This document shows positions 34,917 through 47,039 of a DNA stretch of 64,000 bases, piece by piece (within the stretch, counting starts at the first letter, position 1; each line of letters starts with the position of its first letter). The notes beneath the pieces are model-generated. The model made no database searches. It saw only the letters and a program-made list of their open reading frames with translations, and was not told the origin of the DNA. The position numbers and the translations under genes were made by a program. Source of the stretch: Macrothele yani (lineage: Eukaryota; Arthropoda; Arachnida; Araneae; Macrothelidae); the NCBI GenBank assembly GCA_039090855.1, contig CM077007.1, forward strand, positions 17,905,515 to 17,969,514. The letters are read 5' to 3'.

Positions 34917-36079
34917 CACCAAAGAGACAAAACATTATGACCACCTGTCTAATATGTTGTTGGTCCTCCACGTGCTACCAAAATAGCTGTTGCCTGCCAG
35001 GGCATGGGCACTACAAGATTTCTAAAGGTGTCTTCTTGTATCTGGTACCAACACATTACAAGCAGATCCTTTAACCCTTGTAAGTTGCATGGCTGAGCTG
35101 CGGCAGATCAGATTTGCTGTTCTAACACAAACCACAGATGCTAGACTGGATTGATGTCCGGGAAATTTGGAGGCCAGGGCAATACCTGGAAATTTTCCTC
35201 ATGTCTCGCAAACCATTCTTGAACAATCTGGACAGTGTGTCATGGTGCATTATCCTGCTGAAAGAAGGCACTTCTACAGGGGAATACCTTTCCCATAAAA
35301 GGATGTACCTGGACTGCACTGATGTTTAAGTAGGTTATAGATGTCATAGTTCCCTGAACATGAATGAGTGAACCCAGGGTTTCCCTGCAGAACACTGCCC
35401 AAAGCATTACACTACTTCCACCAGCTTGTTTCCTTCCCACAGTTCATCCTGATCCCAACACTTCTCCAGCCATCCACTGCAACAGAAAACTAGATTCATT
35501 GGACCAAACAACCTTCCTCCAATCATTCAAGGTCCAGTTTCAATGCTCCTGTGCCCATTGTAGGCACTTTCAACAGTGAACCAAGGATAGCATAGAGTGG
35601 CCTGTGGCTATGTAGTACCATTTTCAGCAGGGTTCAATGTACTGCATGTTGTGACACATTACTCCTGTCACCAGCAAGTTGTGCCACAATATCCCTTCTG
35701 TTGGCTCGTACCATACGGGATAGCCTTCGCTCACCTTTAGCATCAATGAGCTGTGGTCGCCCACACCTTTCTGGTGGCTCGTGGTTTTCCCTCCTCGGAC
35801 CTCTTTATGAAGATACTAACCACGGCTGACCATGAGCACCCCACAAGCATTACCATCTTGGAAATGCTCTCACTCGGTCATTTGGCCACTGCAATTTGGC
35901 CTTTGTTAAACTTGCTTAAGTCCCTTGCTTTTCCCATCTGAATAACAACATGGATTAACAGAGCTTAGTATCAGGTGTTATTTATACCATTTCATGATCT
36001 TTCTAAGTGCCGTTGTTTACCTGCAGTTGCTTCGATCTACATAAAGACACACTGGTCATAATGTTTTGGCTATTTGGTG
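34917..36079 (-). mobile_element. Tc1-like element
   Basis: The left end CACCAAAGAGACAAAACATT (34917) and the inverse right end CACCAAATAGCCAAAACATT (to 36079) are similar. TA flanks both sides. The length is 1163 bp. The transposase is on the minus strand and heavily decayed. Confidence 0.9.
34949..35937 (-). pseudogene. Tc1-like transposase, degraded
   Basis: It starts at ATG 35937 (MGKARDLSKFNKGQIAVAK) and runs to the stop at 34949 after ARGGPTTY, the normal Tc1 termini. In between, SSVMLWAVF and FFQQDNAP (second catalytic Asp block, near 35245) are readable. A stop-broken third block and a run of shifts disrupt the rest. Confidence 0.78.
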
Positions 36080-36119
36080 TAGATGCCGTACTGTTTCTAT
36101 CTAGTCAGCAGCATACTCA

Positions 36120-36560
36120 TAAACTAAATTGGGAGATGCTGGTTCGACTCCCACTTTAGGGCAATATAATTTTCAAGTTTCCTGAAGAATTTCTGCATGG
36201 AATATGTAAAAATGTACAGTGTCAATAATGATATTTACATGCCTTTCATGTATTTGTGAAGAATTAATTCTTCCAGGCATTTGCTTCCCATTCATTTCTG
36301 TGATGTGAAATAATGGCAATATATTGACCTTCATCCCCACATCGATAAGAAATGGTAGTTGGTGCTACGATGAAGTGAGAATTGCTTCAACTAGCACACC
36401 TTTGAAAAGTTGTTTGGATTCCAAAGCTACATCTGCTTACCTTGAGTTGCTTGGACCTTTGTTTCCCTGAGCAGTGTAATGTTGGCATGTTCGGAAGATG
36501 CGAGTTCAGTTTCCGTTTCAGGTCACTTTAATTTTCAAGCTTTCTGAAGGGCAGCAACAT
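36120..36560 (+). repeat. Two tRNA-derived 3' halves of the foldback family
   Basis: At 36130-36190 the sequence reads GGTTCGACTCCC followed by AATTTTCAAGTTTCCTGAAG. At 36500-36560 it reads GAGTTCAGTTTCC followed by AATTTTCAAGCTTTCTGAAG. Both match the box B-plus-tail core of the elements at 9.1 and 30.4 kb. They are in the same orientation, without inverted partners. Confidence 0.65.
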
Positions 36561-36647
36561 GGAAACAGTAGAAATGTATGGCCTCCATAATCCAACAACG
36601 ACAAGTCTACATATGACATTCTTCTCTTTTCTTCAAACACACACACA

Positions 36648-37281
36648 AGGTTCGTACTCTTCTAAGCAAAATAAATTCAAGCACTTTTCAAGGACTTTTT
36701 AAAACCAAATTATCATATGTACATATGTGCTGTAGGTCGGTCAGTAGGTAGCTATTTTAGCAAGTACAAAAAATTAAACTTAGCTGGGATGAGCACACCT
36801 TCAATGACCTGCCTGTTACCCCCTATTGGTTTATTTCATTAACTTCGAATTGCTCCTCTGTTTTGATGTTTTTCGAAATTATTTCAATTTGGGGAATATT
36901 TTGAAAGGGTACATTATTTCCGTGTTCACCCTCCAGCAAGAACACATCCCTAACTCCAGTCAACAGGAGCTCATCACGATTCGTGAATACATCATTCCAC
37001 TCATTTTACTATCATGGTTGACGTTTTACTTGGTAGTGATGTCTTAGCCAAGGTACCAGCTGTATATGCGCTTTACTGAGTTGAAAGCTTGGTGTTTTTA
37101 TCGGAACTACTCAGAAATCCCCTTTACAATTTTTTAGCATTCAAATGTTTCATATCATTACTTAAAAAACAAAAACAAAAAATTCAAGTGCTATTTACGA
37201 AGCCTTCAACATTTTCAAGGACTTGAAAATTAACTTCTTTTTTTCAAGAACTTTTCAAGGTTTTCAAGGAGCGTACAAATC
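36648..37281. mobile_element. Non-autonomous element with TTTTCAAGGACTTTT ends
   Basis: The left end has TTCAAGCACTTTTCAAGGAC. The inverse right end has a similar CCTTGAAAAGTTCTTGAAAA arrangement, and each lies near a GTAC-containing outer end. The inside has no transposase. The outer motif resembles ends of small hAT-type elements. Boundaries and target duplication are not proven. Confidence 0.5.
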
Positions 37282-37599
37282 ATGGCGCAAGCTTGAACAG
37301 TTACTATACGACTTTCAGAATTTACTTATCATGATCTTAAAGAAAAATGACCTGCCACATTCTAACTACTTCTGATACACCAAATGCCTGCATTTTCAAC
37401 AAACTTTGAATGCCACTTCAGCTTCAAAATTAAACGATAATCTACAAAAACATGCAGCTGCCGATGTATGTAAAATAATGCAATGAAAATGGGCAAACCT
37501 GCAAAGTTTGCTATTAGGAAGACTGTAGTGCATTTTAAGATTGCATTAAAAACATGTGCGAGTCTACTTACATCTTGTAGCTGCTTTAGGCAACTCCTG

Positions 37600-38620
37600 C
37601 TTTCACTTCAGTGACTCTTCGAACTGATTATGTTACAAAGACATCATGTGGATGATTTTCAGCAGTGGAGAGTAACTGGTGGATGGAAACTGGTTAGTCT
37701 TAAATGGAAGTTTCCAGAGCATTGCATGTTCTACAAAATGTCCTGTCAAGATTCCAGAGACAGTTTCAACAGACAGGAGATGTTCTTTGTTGATCAGGAG
37801 CCAATAATGCTGCAGAATCACTACATGACACAAGTCTGACAGCCACATGAAACAGAGAGATGTTTGCTAAGACAACTCTCTTTGGAACTTGCTACAGTAA
37901 TGAGAGTTTCAAAAGGCATTTTGCTTGTAGAAGACTTCGTGAGCAATACCTTTATGCATGGGGGCCGGTTATCTGTCTCTCTCTAACTTCCGCCCCTTGG
38001 TGAGCTAATTTAATGTGCCATTGCCCACATCACACTTGCAGTCCAGATCAGTGGGTGAATGTTCTTTTCACAGAAGAATTGTGATTTAACTTAAATGCTG
38101 ATTCACAACATATTTTCATCTGGAATGAAACTGGGATCCACAAGAGTCCCTCTAACATCAGAGAAAAGGACAACTCTGGTAGTGGTGGCATGTGATAATA
38201 TGGGCAGGAATCATGACAAATGGGTGCACAGACCTGCTCATTTTTCAAGAGCTGCTCCATTACTGCCCCGAGGTACAGAGATGAGATCTTGAACTCATAT
38301 GTCAGACCATCCAGAACAGCTGTCAGTCCAGATTTTATTCTTGTGGACAATAATGTTCAACCACATCAACCTTATTTGGTTGATGATTTTCTTGAAGAGG
38401 AAGATGTGTTGAATATAGTGGCCACCCAGATCCCCTTACTTCAATCCCATTGAGCATGTACATATGATGCTCTAGGGAGATGCATTGGAGAGTTTACCAA
38501 CGCCTTGCCAGAAAACTTCAAGAACTCAGAACAGCTCTTGTTGAGGAGTGGTCATTAATCTCTCAAGGCCTCATCAATACCCTCATAAACAGTATAAGTA
38601 GTTGTTCTTGATCTCAAAGA
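37600..38620 (+). pseudogene. Tc1-like transposase remnant
   Basis: Plus-strand blocks read, in order, FTEESLFNLNADSQ, FILVDNNVQPHQPYLVDDFL (second Asp block near 38345), EEEDVLN and NPIEHV (third Glu near 38445). These follow Tc1 order but in changing frames. The N-terminal part from about 37600 is barely recognisable. No terminal repeats were found. Confidence 0.6.
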
Positions 38621-38762
38621 CTACAGTCTTGTGACGAATATATACAATTTAAAATAATATAACGTAGTTCATCACAAATATTTATTTTTTCAAGTCGACC
38701 AAGGTTTTCCTGGATATTGACCTAGCTTCATTAGGACGAATGGCACGTAAATATATATGATA

Positions 38763-39570
38763 TCATAAATGGTGTTTACAGTCATGGGTTTTGGTTAGTT
38801 GCTTCCACGTGCTTGATAGAAATGGGGTGGATGCCATGTCATTGACAAGTTGCCAAGACTTCTGATATATACGGAAAGCTTCCAAAATATCAAGTTTGGT
38901 GGTTGAATCTGGCTTGTCAATTAGTTCTGCTTCTTCAAACGGAAATTTATGGTCCTTTTCGTAACAGTGTTTAGCCATCGATGACTTTAGGTCACAGTTC
39001 CGAATGTAGGTCTTGTGCTCTTTCAAAAGAAAATGCAAGGCTCTACAGGTCTGTCCTACATACGAGGTGCCACATTCACATGGAATTTGATAAATTCCCA
39101 AAGAGATTTTGTCAACAGTCTTTTGATCCTAAAAAGTTCATTTTTTATTGGTTTAAAAATCACTTTAAAATTAAAGGTTTTGAGAATTTTTGAAATTTTG
39201 AAGGAAATGTCACAGGAAAATGGAATAATGGCAAAATTCTGTCGCGATGGGTGCATCACAGGAGTTAATGTGGAGACAGGCTTTGGTTTCCAGAATTTTT
39301 TTAGAGCCTTGTCTATAATGGAAGGGTTGTATTCTTGCTGTACTGCAACATGTTTAAGGAAATAAAGTTCTTTTTCCAAACTGTCTTTATCTGAACATAT
39401 ATGTATCGCGCAATATTCATAACTGTAAAAGGCACTGAATTTTTGTTGTTGCCAAGGGTCATTGGACTTGGCATGTGGAGGTGAGAAAACAGCGAAAGGC
39501 TTCCAATAAATTGTGGTTGCAAGAGATCCATTTGAGCGAGTAACCAGGACGTCAAAGAAGTCATCGATGG
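38763..39570 (-). pseudogene. Penelope-like RT C-terminus and GIY-YIG endonuclease
   Basis: Read from about 39570 downward, the blocks are FFDVLVTR-like and GSLATTIYWKPFAVFS (end of the RT palm/thumb). Next is a linker with LKHVAVQQEYNPS and AIIPFSCDISFKISKILK. The endonuclease follows: GIYQIPCECGTSYVGQT carries the GIY and Y(V)G elements, then CRALHFLLKEHK (catalytic Arg region) and AKHCYEKDHKF. The domain would nick DNA for target-primed insertion. Frames change between the three parts. The fingers and palm of the RT are absent from the window. Confidence 0.83.
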
Positions 39571-39890
39571 TTAAACACTGTTACGAAAAGGACCATAAAT
39601 TTTTCTTTGAAGAAGCAAAACTAATTGACAAGCCAGATTCAACCACTTGATATTTTGGAAGCTTTCCATATATATCAGAAGTCTTCTTGGTAATAAACAT
39701 GGCATCCACCCCATTTCTATCAAGCATGTGGAAGCAACTAACCAAAACCTGCGACTGTAAACACTATTTATGATATCATATATAATTTGAATATTTACGT
39801 GCCATTTGTCCTAATGAAGCTAGGTCTCAATACCCAGCAAAACCATGGTTGACTTGAAAAAATAAATATTTGTGACAAACTATGTTGTAT
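39571..39890 (+). pseudogene. Inverted partial copy of the GIY-YIG end
   Basis: It reads KHCYEKDHKFFFEEAKLIDK, then PDSTT and a stop, then MASTPFLSSMWKQLTKT after a shift. These are the same residues as the C-terminal part of the minus-strand copy. Untranslated sequence beyond the stop is also shared. Confidence 0.85.
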
Positions 39891-39949
39891 TATCATAAGT
39901 AGTTGTTGTTTGAGTTACATGGCTATCAGGGGTGATCATATTAAAATAC

Positions 39950-40920
39950 CACGTCTTAAGCAAGAGACTTTAAATATTTTTCCATGGATTGCTCTTTTAT
40001 GTAAATTACAAGATTATGATAATTAGCACATGCAAATTAAAAGATTATGATTTTCTTCGACTAGAGTTACATAATATTTTTCACATATTCCCACAAGAAA
40101 AAATCCAGTGGAGTTAAATCTGGAGAACAACACAGCCAAGAAATCAGCCCACCTCAGATAATCTGTCTGCACAAAAACTTCTTATCAAGGAGCTCTCTCA
40201 CATAGAGATACCAGTGTTGGGGAGACCCATCGTATTGGAACAAGATGTCAGGTTGCAGTTCCAAAAGCTGCATGACACCACACCGGATATGGATTTTTCC
40301 ACTGTTTCTCTCGTGCTCATGTACAGCATGTGGAACTAGTAACCTGGTACTCAAATGTTTTGGCTGTTAGCATGGCATGACACAGGAAATGTTGCTTCAA
40401 CCGGAAACATAAGATACGGCAGAAACATGTTATTGTTGTCAATTTTATCCAAAAGCTCTACTGCAAATTCCATCCATTTAAGTTTGTCCGGTGCATGGAG
40501 AGCTTGCAAAATTTGCACTTTGTATGCAAACAATTCTAGCCTTTTATGGAGCACTTTCTGGATAGCTGAACGTGGCATTAGAAGTTCCTGAGATTCCTGT
40601 CTTGTCTATTTGCATGGGCTGCATTGAAATGTTGCCTAATGGGTTCCACGTTTGCATCAGTGACACGTGGACTTCCAGAGGAGGCATTCTTTGAAATACT
40701 ACCCCATTACCATAAAGTGATCATATCAGCCTCTTATGTCTTGATGATTGATTACACAATGCATATGTTTGAACAACTGTCCTTGCATCTGAACCACTGC
40801 ACTTGCATTGTTGATTTGGTCTCCAAGAACCATTTCACAAATATAACATTCTGCTGCCCATATAACACCACTTCTAAGGGAATTTTCACCAGATTCTCCT
40901 TCTTTCCTTTACTGATTGTC
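39950..40920 (-). pseudogene. mariner-like transposase remnant, same clade as 30910-33341
   Basis: On the minus strand a segment near 40600-40680 reads RVTDANVEPIRQHFN. It continues with MPRSAIQKVLHKRLELFAYK, ELLDKIDNN and FPVEATFPV (first Asp block degraded; D not visible). QPDILFQYDGSPQHW (second Asp block) is near 40245, and CSPDLTPLDFF follows near 40090. The order matches the enzyme at 31.0-33.2 kb. Terminal repeats were not found. Confidence 0.75.
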
Positions 40921-41570
40921 TGACACATGCACTGCCATATGTTAGTACTAACAGAAAAACTCCCATTCTTGCTTTATTACTATCAAGAAAACACATGATC
41001 ACAGTTAAGTTGTTTAGTTTTGTTTTTAAAAATTTTTCTTTTTGACATTCTTTTACATACACTCTGTAATTTTCACAAACTTTACGAAGACAAGTGTCAG
41101 AACTACATGACGAACTTCAGCAGAAATTAAACATTGCAGATGTTTTGAAACAAATACTGAAAACAAACAGAAAACATAATTTTAATGCAAAATCATATCA
41201 TTTCCAAAACTGGTTTTTTTTTTAGTTCTTTCATATTTTCTGTTAAAATTACTGATCCAATAAAGTGAATAAACACCTTTAAAGTAAAAAGTTTCAAAAA
41301 AGTATGCAAATTTCAAAAGAAAAGGCATTTACACTTTAAAAACACATCTATGTGATTCAAATGAAATTGTTCTTACTTGTGTGGAACAGAGGTTGTGTGG
41401 GTGCATGGGCATGGGGGGGGGGGGTTTAACTTGATCTTTATTGTCAACAAAACATTGAAATCTATACACAAAATACCAACATTTTCAAATATTTCTATAA
41501 AAATATTTTTCATCAGATATGCACATAAGAAATACACATTTTGTTAGCTTTTAGAAAAAAGCCTGCTTAC

Positions 41571-41760
41571 CACAACTACTTTTAAATCATCGTCATTAAA
41601 TTTGAGATCATGATGAGCAAACTGATTTTTTAATTCATACTTTGGGTCAATTTGCTGAACAAAGGCAAAGAAAATTTGTCTAATGCGAGAATCTCCAATA
41701 AAAACAATGTGTGTCTTTCCACCCCAATAAGCAATATACCTCATGCACATCCGAGATTCT
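41571..41760 (-). CDS. CASD1: CASD1 exon with catalytic serine block GDS
   Basis: The exon runs from acceptor TTTCTGTTGCAG to donor GTAAGC. It encodes ESRMCMRYIAYWGGKTHIVF, then IGDSRIRQIFFAFVQQIDP and a variable tail ending KVVV. IGDSRIRQ is the nucleophile block of CASD1, whose Ser attacks the acetyl donor in sialic acid 9-O-acetylation in the Golgi. The single incoming base completes the Thr codon left by the 54815-54911 exon. The exon leaves in phase 0, matching 33750. Confidence 0.95.
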
Positions 41761-42229
41761 CTGCAACAGAAAGTGTCAGAAAATATCAAGCTAAAGACAT
41801 AACACATCAAAAGAAACATCTGAACTGGTAATAGAAAGTTACATATATTATGCACAAAAATTTTCAAAGTCTACATACATATGAGGAGCATTCAAAATAT
41901 TCTTCACGCATGGCTGTAGATCTACAATCATTCCTTTAAAGTTAAAGAGATACAATTTGTTTGAAAACTTTTCTGAGCCTGCCAATATGTGTAAAAACAA
42001 AAAGGCCACATCATTTTTCTTCACTGGCGGCACGTCAAGTTCAGTTTGCATAATGTGTGAATTGTTGCTACGGAGCCTACTAAAAATGGATATAGACTGT
42101 ACATAATCACAACGATGCAGCTCAAAAACAATGCGAAAAATATTCAGTTATTTATACCAATTTATCACAAGTATATAGAGATCATGCCTGTTCATATGAC
42201 ACTCTTACGTGATGGATATGCACATTCAG

Positions 42230-42585
42230 AGAACTGCAGAGCTTTGAAGACCACACTCATACAGGAATGCCAATGGAGGTTGTGAAAGGGAGAACCAATG
42301 CTGCTGTTCATGAACTCATCAAAACAAAAAACAAAAATAACTGTCCAGGTAAATTAGTTCAGATGATGGTGTATTGATTGGCAGTGTGGCAACAATGTTT
42401 AAAGTTCTACGATCTGTGCCAAATGGGTACTCCACGAACTGACAGAAATGCAAAAATAGGCTAGAATTTACTTGTGCAAGGAGACAATGGCAATGTTTGA
42501 ACGTAATTACCCCAAACAGTTAACAGATATTGTCATGGGTGATGAGATGAAGTTTCGTTACTATACAATTCTTGTAAAAATCGAC
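42230..42585 (+). pseudogene. mariner-like transposase remnant (faint)
   Basis: Across frames the plus strand gives ICAKWVLHELTEMQK, which resembles the WVP-L-T box. It then gives LTDIVMGDEMKFRYY, which resembles the first catalytic block (TGDE-W). No other part or termini are visible. Confidence 0.45.
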
Positions 42586-42603
42586 GAATACTTTTATGTT
42601 GCA

Positions 42604-43019
42604 GAAAATATTGTGTACCTCTCCCACTAAACAAGCTGGTGCATTTAAATGGTTAAACTACTTTCTTTTGAATTCCTGCTTTCCCCTTCCTCAAATACTT
42701 CCACCCTTTGCACACACTGATATTTATAATAACTATGGCCATCTCAGTTTACATCAGCTAATGTGTTCATTGTTTCATGCAAAACATCTAATTTTTTATC
42801 CGTTTCTCACTACAGAAACTGACAAAAAAGACAAGGCTTTTAATTGGTTAAACTGCCGTCTTTTCACTTCCTGCTTTCCTCTTCTTTAAATACTTCCATT
42901 ATCTCTTTGTATACAATGATACTTATAATTGCAACAGACATCTCAGTTTACATTGGCTGATGTGTTCACTATTTCATGCAATATCTTCTTGTTTTTTTTT
43001 ATCAGTTTCTCCTTATAGA
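42604..43019 (+). repeat. Diverged tandem duplication, two copies of about 200 bp
   Basis: GGTTAAACTACTTTCTTTTG through TTTCTCACTACAGAA is repeated as GGTTAAACTGCCGTCTTTTC through TTTCTCCTTATAGAA, with about 20% differences. No coding role was recognised. Confidence 0.82.
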
Positions 43020-43898
43020 ACAAACGGACGTTCAAATGATAAATTTCTTTCTTGGACAATCATAATTTCCATAAAATTTAAAGAATGTTTAACATGAATT
43101 AAAAATCAGTATTTGTCCTTTAATTAGGTTTGACCTAAACATAGCTCAAAATTTTAAGAATTCAACATGAGATTTTAATTGATTTGAGTAAAAAGTAGTT
43201 TTTCGCCTACCATTTTTTAATTTGGCTACAACCTTGGCTAACGCTGTGATTTTCTTAAAGTGACTTATGTAAAACACATTAAATTTTTATTTTGTTCTCA
43301 CATTCTGTATTGTTGACTTCACCAACCTGGGCTTTTTCAACACCTATGTACCTTTGGGGTACACAGGTGTCATATGGTAATGAATTAGTGACTTACTTTG
43401 AAACATGTAGTATAATGTCTGATTCTTTTCCTTGTGTTCTTGTCCCAGAAAAGCTGGATGGGATCTACCACTCTGCCTAGTTTAAAGTTACATCAAAGCT
43501 GTGAAAAAGGCATCTTTTTCAACAATTCATTAAAAATACCATTTTAATTCACTATGAACTCATTTCACCCCAACCCACAAGATAACATGTATGCTAATTA
43601 CACATGGTGCAGAACTAAAACAGGCAGAACAGAAATGCTACTTCTCCAACATGGTGAAACAACCCTTAGCAGAACAATTTAGCTATTCGTTCAGCAAAGC
43701 CTTGCCAAAACAACACAGGTAGCCCTTCATTCCATTTCCATGGGATGTGATGGGGGCTTTGGCTCACAGGGCATTGACTCTGCCAGTGAAGACAGGGCAT
43801 TCAGCAGCAACAGAAAAACTGATGAAAGGTTCTGTTTGCAAAACTTTATTCTTTTTGTCAAAATGAATGAATTCACATATTTCTTTGTTTTCTAATTA
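43020..43898. other. Intron sequence, nothing recognised
   Basis: No feature is supported between the duplication and the MITE. Confidence 0.4.
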
Positions 43899-44059
43899 CA
43901 GTACATTACGGTTAATTGGGATACGTCAAGGTTAGAACAATTTGGCCAAATTAAGCAGCTGCCCCAATTATGCAAGGCTTTATCCATAAGAGCTAATTTG
44001 GAATGTTCTTCAAGAATTGTCCCAAATAAACGGCTGGCCCAATTAACCAGAATTTACTG
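43899..44059. mobile_element. 161-bp MITE with TTAATTGGG-type ends
   Basis: Left CAGTACATTACGGTTAATTG and inverse right CAGTAAATTCTGGTTAATTG are near-identical and flanked by TA. Inside, CCCAATTATGCAAGGCTTTA and AGAGCTAATTTGG are shared with a second copy at 55160-55298. TA flanks suggest mobilisation by a pogo/Tc1-type enzyme. Confidence 0.82.
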
Positions 44060-45016
44060 TATTTGAATTACTTGGGCTTCACAGTAGGCTACAAAGCCCA
44101 GAATTAATGTTACTAGCTTAAGCTTAAAATAATTTTCAAAATAATTACAATTCAAATCACAAAGCTGCTTTAAAAATAAACCATACTGAATATTTAAAGT
44201 ACAAACTCATGCCATTAAAAAAACTCTTTACATAAATTTAAATATGTAGAAAAGGTGCTAGTTCCATTTCTTGTAAGTAGGTAGGAAGGCATTAATCAAA
44301 CGATAAGAAAAAGGCAATACCAGCATCAAAATCAACAGCATATGAGGTTACATACAGATTTTTCTGAACATGTTTATATCTATGACCTAAAGTAAGGTAG
44401 CACAAGCAGGTAGACAAAGAGTTGCAGGTGTACTTAGGGATTACTACAATTACCAACTAGGCTACAAAGGCAACCCTAAATTTCAGTTAATGACTCAATG
44501 GAAAAGTGAGAGAAGTGATCTAACTTAATTCAGACCTTTGCATTATGAAATTTGCATCCTAACTCATGGTTCATACACTTTTTCAAACACAGAATTCCAG
44601 GACTTTTGGACTTTTTCCCAGGACATACGATCCAAACACTCCCTTTGAAAATATAGTGAAACCATAGGTCTATTCAACCTGTAGCCTACAACAAACAATT
44701 CCCTACATGCTTGAGCAAACTTAATGCAAAATGTTGAAATTGATGTCTGCTGCAGCTAATAAACTCAGGATCACAGATAAATACTGAAATACCAAAATTG
44801 TCACTGAAAATATAACCAGGTTTAATTTCTACAAAACTTCTATGCACATTATACTATACTGATTTTAAGAAAAAGTTATTTTTTGGCTTCAGTTCAATTA
44901 TTGTAGCAAATCAGAGAATAAAAAAAACACATAAAACTCAAAAATGTATAGGTATAAAATCTACAGTTACAACAAAAATGTGGTATTACTCTTTAAATGC
45001 TTTCATATACCACACT
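44060..45016. other. Intron sequence with a CCAGGACTTTT-type fragment
   Basis: At 44560-44640 there is a fragment (TTCCAGGACTTTTGGACTTT) of the dispersed AAGGACTTTT family. Otherwise nothing was recognised. Confidence 0.4.
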
Positions 45017-45044
45017 ATCAATATCATCATCATCATCATCATTG

Positions 45045-47039
45045 TCAACCATTATCAATCCACTGCTGGACGAAGGTCTCCCCAAGTTTCCTCCACAACG
45101 GTCTGTCTTGTGCCAGTCTCCTCCATGTCATCCCTGCATACTTTCGAATTTCATCCACCCATCTCCCATGTGGTCTTCTTCTGGGTCTTTTCCTGTCCCT
45201 TGGAATCCAATCTAAAATTTCGGCTGTCCATCGATGATCTGTCCTTCTGGCAGTATGTCCAGCCCATTGCCATTTCAGGGATTTAACTCTGATCATGATG
45301 TCTTCCACTCTCGTCATTTTTCGGATCCACGAGTTCCTCTTCTTATCTCTCCTGGTTACACCAAGCATGCACCTCTCCATGCTTCTTTCAGTTGTCTGCA
45401 GCCTTTGTATGTCTCTTTTAGTTAAGGTCCACGTCTCTGCACCATACGTAAGCACTGGAAGGATGCATTGATCAAACACTTTTCTTTTAAGACATAATGG
45501 CATATTGCTCTTGAAAATTATGCTGTTTCTTCCAAAAGCTCTCCAGGCAAGTTTTGTACGCCGATTAATTTCTTCATCAATGTGACCCTCACTTGATATC
45601 TGCTGTCCAAGATAAACGTACGTGTCTGTTATCTCCAGCTTTTCTTCATCAATCGATAAATCTTCATTTCTTGTAAAAGCATTGAACATCACTTTTGTCT
45701 TCTGAAAGTTCATTTTTAATCCCACTTCTTTACTCTTGTCAGCAAGTTCCTGGATCATACTCTGCAGCTCTGATGGGGTAGTTGCAAAAATGATTATGTC
45801 ATCAGCAAAACGAAGGTCGGTTAGATAATCTCCATTAATCTTTATCCCCTTGTTTTCCCAGCTCAGCGACTGAAAAACACCCTCCAATGTGGCATTAAAG
45901 AGCTTGGGAGATATGGTGTCACCTTGTCTCACTCCCTTTCCAATTTTTACGTGTGTTGTATTTTCAAACAGCCTAATCTTTGCACTTGCATTTTCACAGA
46001 TGTTATTAATAATATTAATGTATGCATCTTCAATACCGCAGGTTTTCAGAGCCATTGTAACTGCTGATGGTTTCACCGAATCAAAGGCTTTTTCATAATC
46101 GATAAAAGCCATGCACAATGGAAGTTCATATTCCCTCGCTCTTTCAATTAGTTCTCTCAGCACGTGGATATGATCTATTGTGCTGTAGCCACTCCTGAAT
46201 CCAGCTTGTTCTCTCGGTTGAGCCATGTCCAGTGTTACCTTCAAGCGGTGTGAAAGAACTTTAGTGAAGATTTTATAAACTACTGATAGGAGGCTGATAG
46301 GTCTGTAGTTTCCGAGATCCTCAATGTCACCTTTCTTATGTAGCAGGATCATTGTAGCGGTGTTCCAATCCTCAGGAATCTTTCCTTCATTAAGGCATCG
46401 AGTGAAAATTTGGGCGAGTACTGTTTCGATTTCTCCACTTGCTTCTTGTATGATGTCTACAGCAATTCCATCTTCTCCTGGAGCTTTTACCCGCTTCATG
46501 TTCTTGATTGCATGTGCAACTTCTGCTGGAAGGACTGGAGGAACTCTGGTACTGGTATCTTTCATGATGTCTGGAGTGCATGTATCATCCCTTTCATATA
46601 ATTTGGAGTAGAAATCTTTCACTCTTGTCAAAATTTCGCCTCTATTTCTTGTTACAGAACCATCTTCTTTTCTCAGTGCCATAATCTGTTTTCTTCCCTT
46701 ACTGAGATGTCCCTTTGCTATCTTTAGGCTTTGGTTGTTTTCAATTGCTTTCCTCACTAGTTCACAGTTGAATTTTCTTACGTCTTCAGTGATACTTTTT
46801 CTTACTGTCTTGCATAGCTCTATATATTCCACTTTGGAAGTCACATCTTCTTTAGTTGTCCTCATCTCTCTTCTTTTTTGCATCAACATTTTCGTTTTTC
46901 CTGATAATTCATTTACATGCAACTTGTTCTTAGACCCAGCTAATTTTGTTGCTGTTTCCATAAGAGCTTTGGTTACTTTTCTGTTAACTTCAGAAATATC
47001 CACTTCTTCCGATGTTAGGCCTTCTAAAGCAGAGAACCT
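45045..47039 (-). pseudogene. LINE reverse transcriptase part (split ORF)
   Basis: The open frame encodes the RT domain from the linker to the C-terminus with no internal stop. It reads TATMILLHKKGDIEDLGNYR, PISLLSVVYKIFTK and QAGFRSGYSTIDHI, then the metal-binding block FIDYEKAFDSV and the catalytic LRFADDIIIFA (FADD in place of YADD). The C-terminal tail reads TYGAETWTLTKRD, followed by a basic segment ending RKLGETFVQQWIDNG. Its only visible lesion is separation from the endonuclease part by the hAT insertion. Confidence 0.93.

Larger units (their letters stand above)
38640..39900. mobile_element. Penelope-like element, 5'-truncated, with inverted second terminus
   Basis: The minus-strand copy (38640-about 39570) holds the end of the reverse transcriptase and a GIY-YIG domain. 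A plus-strand partial copy (about 39571-39900) repeats the last part of the GIY-YIG domain and the 3' terminus, down to GACTTGAAAAAATAAATATTTGTGA. The two 3' termini therefore face outward. Inverted and tandem terminal arrangements are characteristic of Penelope-like elements. Confidence 0.82.

Noticed and set aside
41848..42051. A 67-codon minus-strand frame just upstream of the CASD1 exon at 41571-41760 (contains FKGMIVDLQPCVKNIL).
   Set aside because: The exons at 54815 and 41571 join in matching phase without it, and the residues do not resemble CASD1. No other family was recognised.
45045..45286. Plus-strand frames with runs of His, Ile or Ser near 45020.
   Set aside because: They are reverse readings of the LINE ATG-repeat tail and RT C-terminus.
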